A stretch of DNA of 21,758 nt from Willaertia magna (Eukaryota > Heterolobosea > Eutetramitea > Acrasida > Naegleriidae): the NCBI GenBank assembly GCA_902984215.1, contig CADWAF010004343.1:1-21758 (forward strand), given 5' to 3'. Of this stretch, positions 18,127 through 21,758 are shown piece by piece. The position numbers and the translations under genes are program-made. Position 1 is the first letter of the stretch, and every line of letters starts with the position of its first letter. The notes under the pieces are model-generated. The model was not told where the DNA came from. It worked only from the letters and a program-made list of their open reading frames with translations, and did not search any database.

Positions 18127-20835
18127 ATGGATTCATCTCCAAGCCATCAACAACAACCTTATGGTTATTATGAAGAATATAATAATCATTCTTTTTCTAG
18201 TAATAACAATAATGATATAACTGAACACTCTAACAAAATTAATAATGATTCCCGATATAACATGTTTATACATCATCATAACAATAATAATGAACACCAT
18301 CACCACCAACATAGCGGTTCGCCATACCCTCATCATAATAACCATCATCATAGCGGTATCTTATACTATAGTAGTAATCCAAATAATGAACATCAAGGCT
18401 ATCATCATCCTATCTATAGAGGTTATGATAACAACACTTATTATACAACTACCGCGGCAACTGCTTTATTCAATAATCAACAACAAGATGAAGACGTATT
18501 TGATTATAATGTAGATCAATTCTTTACTCCTTCTTCTTCTCATCATGCTGCCCATCATCATACTTTCTCTCATTTCCATCCAACAACAATGAATACAACA
18601 ACCTCACCAACAACCTTAAATTCTTTACAATTATTTAGACCAATGATTAGAATCCACGTTTATCCAAATGGTACTTTACAATACGGAAAATGTTTGACTT
18701 TTGATCCTTTTCAAACATCTTTTGAAGAATTGCTATTAATGATTTCACGAAAATTTAAATATAATATGATATTGCCAACTACAACTGCAAATAATAACAA
18801 TAGAAATAATGAAATAATAGAAGAACAACAACAACAACCAATGGTACTAACGGCAGGAAATAATATTAATCGTACAAATAGTGGAAATAATCTTAACAAT
18901 CTTTTAGCTAACAGTTCAAGTGGAAATACTAATAATAACAATACCTCATCTTCTTCCCCTCTACCTCAACAACAACAACAACCAATAAGATTCATAAATA
19001 GCGCTAGAAGTGAAAGAGAAAGTGATGGATTACTACCTAAACTATTTACCCTTAGAGGAACTGAAGTTGACCATATAAATCAAATCGTAAATAATGATAT
19101 TTTTTGTTTTGTACTTCCAACAGAACCTTTTAGACCGCCAATAAGCCTTGAAAGGGTAATTTTAAATAATTTGGATTCTAGTCAATCGAAGCCTTATTTT
19201 TATTCAAGTAATTATTATGGGAGTGGAAATAATGATGTGGGGGTTGGTACAACTACGGCTAGTAATAATGGTAATGCGCAAACGATGGTGGCTACGGGTT
19301 CTTGTTCTTCTTCTTTAAATAATAATTTTAATAGTGAATTATTTGAGGAAGAGAGTAATAATACAATGTCTTCTAAAAATATGATGGGAAGAAGAAGTAA
19401 TAATAATTCTAGAGAAAATTTAGATAATATAACGAATACAAATAATATACAAGTTGATCAACAACAAATTCATGAAACTGTATATTCCACACCAAAGAAG
19501 AATGGTAAAGTAGGACCAACTTCTTTAGAAATTTCAAATAATAACAATACTTCAGCAAGCGCTACAGTTCGCTCACCTCCAATACAACTTTCTGTACATA
19601 GACAATTTCATACCATGCCACCTACCGTTCCTGTAAATTTAAATATGGCCATGGTTGACCCATTTTCCCCTACAACAACTTTACATTTTGCTTCACCTAA
19701 TCACTTAAATTTTACTACTTCAAATATCCCGCCACAATCTACAGTTAGAATAATCAAAAAAGAAAAACATTTTATTAGATTAATACCAGAACTTTATTTT
19801 TTAATATTTTCATTTCTTTCACATAAAGATCTATGCCTTGGTGTAGGTTTAGTTTGTAAAGAATGGGATAGAGAATACGCTAGAAATGATATTATATGGA
19901 AAGAATTATGTATGAATGTTTACTGCTATTATGTTAAAAGAAAGTTTTATAAAAGTGGTACAGATAAGATTACAAAGTTTTTTGCAACATGCAGTTTGAA
20001 TGAATTAAAAAAGAAATTTAATGAAGCATGTGAAAAACCACCATGTTATTATAAATCATGGAAAACTTATTATAGATATTTTATTAATTGGTCTTTAAGA
20101 ATAACATGGGATACATGTGAAAGAGGAAATAATATTAAATTTAAAAATAATAATGCTACTATATATAGAGATGATAATATAACTTATCATTGGCAAACAA
20201 TTAGAACTAACATTCCAATAAGAATACCAACTGAACAAGAAAAACGTAAGAATGGATATATGTCACTTCCAGTTACTTCTCCATTTGAAACAAGTGATGA
20301 AGAACCTGATATTATAACTGATGATGTTTCAATTTATGAATTTGAAATTAAAATTGAAAAATTTGATAGATCTAATGCAAATGGTTGGTGGATTGTAATT
20401 GGTTTAGAAACTGAAATGTTTCCTTATAAAGAATCTACACCAACAAATTTAATTGGTTATGATCGTCATGGAGGGTTTGGTTATGGTGGAAATGGTGATT
20501 CTTTACACTTTTATTCTAATACCCACTTAAAACATAAACAAGCCTTTACATGTGATCCTGTAATCCCATGGTCTAATGTTACAAGCTCTTTTAATGAAGG
20601 TGATATTATTAAATGTAGAGTAAAACATTATACAAAAGCCTTTGAAGATGCAATTGACCCAAAGAACAATATTGGAGCTACCTTATCTTGGTTTTTAAAT
20701 GGTAAATATTTGGGACAATGTTTTAGAAATATTACTGGAACTCTATTTCCAGCGGTATCTCTTTTAACTAATCAATGTGTTACTTTAAGGAATGTAGATC
20801 CAATGTTAAAATTATTGATGAAGGATTTTGAATAA
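18127..20835 (+). CDS. Doublecortin-like / F-box / SPRY fusion protein (902 aa)
   Basis: Single exon, 902 residues, starting at an ATG in a CAACAACAAATGG context. Residues 1-165 are His/Asn/Gln-rich. Residues 172-332 form a doublecortin-like fold: IRIHVYPNG, GKCLTFDP, SFEELLLMISRKF, then after an Asn/Gln/Ser insert of about 90 residues (212-303), LFTLRGTEVDHINQI and DIFCFVLP. Residues 340-540 are low complexity. An F-box lies at about 550-600 (LIPELYFLIFSFLSHKDLC, CKEW, WKELC), which should bind Skp1 in an SCF ubiquitin ligase. A SPRY domain at about 735-890 (GWWIVIGL, GYGGNGDSLHFYSN, LSWFLNGKYLG, LFPAVSL) would bind substrate. F-box plus SPRY recalls FBXO45; the doublecortin part is not found there. 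Doublecortin domains bind microtubules, so a microtubule-linked adaptor is inferred. Confidence 0.9.
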   Translation: MDSSPSHQQQPYGYYEEYNNHSFSSNNNNDITEHSNKINNDSRYNMFIHHHNNNNEHHHHQHSGSPYPHHNNHHHSGILYYSSNPNNEHQGYHHPIYRGYDNNTYYTTTAATALFNNQQQDEDVFDYNVDQFFTPSSSHHAAHHHTFSHFHPTTMNTTTSPTTLNSLQLFRPMIRIHVYPNGTLQYGKCLTFDPFQTSFEELLLMISRKFKYNMILPTTTANNNNRNNEIIEEQQQQPMVLTAGNNINRTNSGNNLNNLLANSSSGNTNNNNTSSSSPLPQQQQQPIRFINSARSERESDGLLPKLFTLRGTEVDHINQIVNNDIFCFVLPTEPFRPPISLERVILNNLDSSQSKPYFYSSNYYGSGNNDVGVGTTTASNNGNAQTMVATGSCSSSLNNNFNSELFEEESNNTMSSKNMMGRRSNNNSRENLDNITNTNNIQVDQQQIHETVYSTPKKNGKVGPTSLEISNNNNTSASATVRSPPIQLSVHRQFHTMPPTVPVNLNMAMVDPFSPTTTLHFASPNHLNFTTSNIPPQSTVRIIKKEKHFIRLIPELYFLIFSFLSHKDLCLGVGLVCKEWDREYARNDIIWKELCMNVYCYYVKRKFYKSGTDKITKFFATCSLNELKKKFNEACEKPPCYYKSWKTYYRYFINWSLRITWDTCERGNNIKFKNNNATIYRDDNITYHWQTIRTNIPIRIPTEQEKRKNGYMSLPVTSPFETSDEEPDIITDDVSIYEFEIKIEKFDRSNANGWWIVIGLETEMFPYKESTPTNLIGYDRHGGFGYGGNGDSLHFYSNTHLKHKQAFTCDPVIPWSNVTSSFNEGDIIKCRVKHYTKAFEDAIDPKNNIGATLSWFLNGKYLGQCFRNITGTLFPAVSLLTNQCVTLRNVDPMLKLLMKDFE

Positions 20836-20955
20836 ATAACAAATACAAACCCTAAAATTTCCAAATAAACCAACACACAACCCATAAAAGGAAAATGCCA
20901 AAACAACCTTTTTAATAACAACCACTGTAACAAATATTTATATGTAACAATCAGA

Positions 20956-21026
20956 TCGGCTGTGGTATAGTGGTAGCATTCTAGACTGTCACTCTCGCGA
21001 CCCGGGTTCGATTCCCGGCAGCCGAG
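20956..21026 (+). tRNA. tRNA-Asp (GTC)
   Basis: A full cloverleaf: acceptor TCGGCTG / CAGCCGA with discriminator G, T arm CCGGG-TTCGATT-CCCGG, anticodon loop CTGTCAC with anticodon GTC. Internal promoters are present: A box TGGTATAGTGG and B box GGTTCGATTCC. Asp identity positions G34, U35, C36, C38, G73 and the G10-U25 pair are all kept. No intron; CCA is not encoded, as expected in eukaryotes. A TTTT run at 21032-21035 can end Pol III transcription. Two stem mismatches (A12-C23 and U28-C42) are unusual. Confidence 0.92.
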
Positions 21027-21031
21027 TTAAA

Positions 21032-21035
21032 TTTT
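21032..21035 (+). terminator. Pol III T-run after tRNA-Asp
   Basis: TTTT six bases after the discriminator base, the minimal Pol III termination signal. Confidence 0.6.
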
Positions 21036-21084
21036 GAACCAGCCGAGCATCAGCACTCATTTAATTAATTTGAATTTTCATTAG

Positions 21085-21092
21085 AAAAAAAA
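21085..21092 (-). terminator. Pol III T-run after 5S rRNA
   Basis: Eight T residues on the minus strand directly after the last paired base of the 5S terminal helix, a strong Pol III terminator. Confidence 0.85.
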
Positions 21093-21209
21093 TCTACAGC
21101 ACTACAGGTTCCCGAGAAGTCTCCCATCTCAGTACTAATGTAGCCCTACTGTGCTTAACTTCTCAAATCGGACGGGATGAGGTGCTTTCACAGTGGTATG
21201 GCCGTAGAT
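21093..21209 (-). rRNA. 5S ribosomal RNA
   Basis: Read on the minus strand it begins ATCTACGGCCATACCAC and ends GTGCTGTAGA. The two ends pair over at least eight bases (TCTACGGC with GCTGTAGA, one G-T). Hallmarks of eukaryotic 5S are in order: GAAAGCACC, CATCCCGTCCGAT, AAGTTAAGCAC (box A), TAGTACTGAGATGGGAGAC (the TFIIIA/box C region) and GGGAAC. Length of about 117 nt is normal. It is a dispersed single copy, close to and facing the tRNA-Asp gene, rather than part of a tandem array or rDNA unit in this window. Confidence 0.97.
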
Positions 21210-21373
21210 ATCAAATTTAGTTTCCTATGTTTTTATTTGTTAGATTTAAAATATTGATCAATTAAAATCAATTTTACTACAGTCAAAGTTTTAAATAATT
21301 AACTTTTTGCAGATATCCACAAATTTAAAATTTTTTCTTTCTATGACATACATTTAGAAAGTCTAATTCAGAC

Positions 21374-21732
21374 TTGAAACCTATCTTTACAAAAGTTGTC
21401 AAAACAATTCAAAAAAAAAAATGTCATTTTACAACAAAATTTAAGGTACTAGATTATTTAAGTAAAGATGATTGGTTTTCTGTTTTTCAATCTTTATCTC
21501 TTCAAGAATTATGTAATTGCTGTTTAATTTCAAAAGAATTTAATGAAATTGTAAATGAAAATGTTGGAAATTTCACTTTTTACAATTTTCAAACAGTCCA
21601 ATTGATAAAAAACGAGAAATTAATGAAGATAATATGAATTGGAAAAGTTTATTAAAAAATAATTTTTCAAAATATTCAATTAGATTGTCACAATCATTAG
21701 GAATTTATTTTAAAGAATTGAATGATAATTAA
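21374..21732 (+). pseudogene. F-box gene or pseudogene with a frameshift and no clear start
   Basis: An open frame from about 21347 encodes an F-box-like motif (VLDYLSKDDWFSVFQSLSLQ, ELCNCCLISKEFNEIVNEN). At about 21564 the frame breaks: the next frame continues with VWKFHFLQFS, then NMNWKSLLKNNFSKYSIRLS, and ends in TAA at 21730-21732. One missing T in the TGTTGG run would explain it. No ATG lies in frame upstream; the ATG at 21421 is in another frame and stops after seven codons. An upstream exon ending at the CTAATTCAG acceptor (21370) is possible, but I find no donor. A decayed F-box paralogue, a sequencing error or a mis-spliced gene all remain open. Confidence 0.55.
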
Positions 21733-21758
21733 AAGCAACAAGTTAAACAGTGTTTACG

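Noticed and set aside
18245..18514. Ile/Met-rich plus-strand frame overlapping the start of the DCX/F-box/SPRY gene
   Set aside because: Out-of-frame reading of CAT/AAT repeats. The His/Asn frame runs on into recognisable domains.

Overview
This is nuclear DNA from an AT-rich unicellular eukaryote. The signs are spliceosomal introns (mostly 43-51 nt, starting GTAAG and ending AG), a eukaryotic 5S rRNA gene, a nuclear-type tRNA with internal A and B boxes, Asn/Gln/His-rich low-complexity protein segments, and MSH6, F-box, doublecortin, SPRY and villin-headpiece proteins. Every gene I could close ends in TAA. A heterolobosean (Naegleria-like) or dictyostelid-like amoeba would fit, but I cannot settle the lineage from sequence alone.

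Layout. 1-1411: extremely AT-rich non-coding DNA with three copies of a 14-bp palindrome. 1412-2683 (+): a trypsin-fold serine protease with a cysteine-rich insert. 2684-3281: mostly non-coding, possibly holding a decayed or unrecognised minus-strand exon. 3282-4031 (-): a three-exon 218-residue coiled-coil protein of unknown family. It is divergently paired, across 67 bp, with MSH6 at 4099-7832 (+, five exons, 1182 residues), the MutS-alpha mismatch-repair subunit. 7995-9503 (+): an unrecognised, Asn/Lys-rich, probably mitochondrial protein. It converges, with 18 bp between stop codons, on a giant minus-strand gene at 9522-17696 (three exons, 2647 residues).

The giant gene is the most striking item. 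It encodes about 11 armadillo repeats, a highly charged coiled coil, about 22 tandem 75-residue repeats that read like the C-terminal helical lid of eukaryotic Hsp70, and a C-terminal villin headpiece. This looks like a very large actin-linked scaffold or spectrin-like rod built from an Hsp70-lid module. I know of no described protein with this architecture.

17697-18126 is a divergent intergenic region that may hide a small gene. 18127-20835 (+) encodes a second unusual fusion: a doublecortin-like domain split by low-complexity sequence, then an F-box, then a SPRY domain. This suggests a ubiquitin-ligase adaptor tied to microtubules. A tRNA-Asp(GTC) (+) and a 5S rRNA (-) follow, facing each other. 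The window ends in a frameshifted F-box gene or pseudogene.

No operon-like logic applies. The shared theme of the right-hand half is cytoskeleton-linked adaptors (actin headpiece, doublecortin) and F-box proteins. That grouping is an inference from adjacency only.
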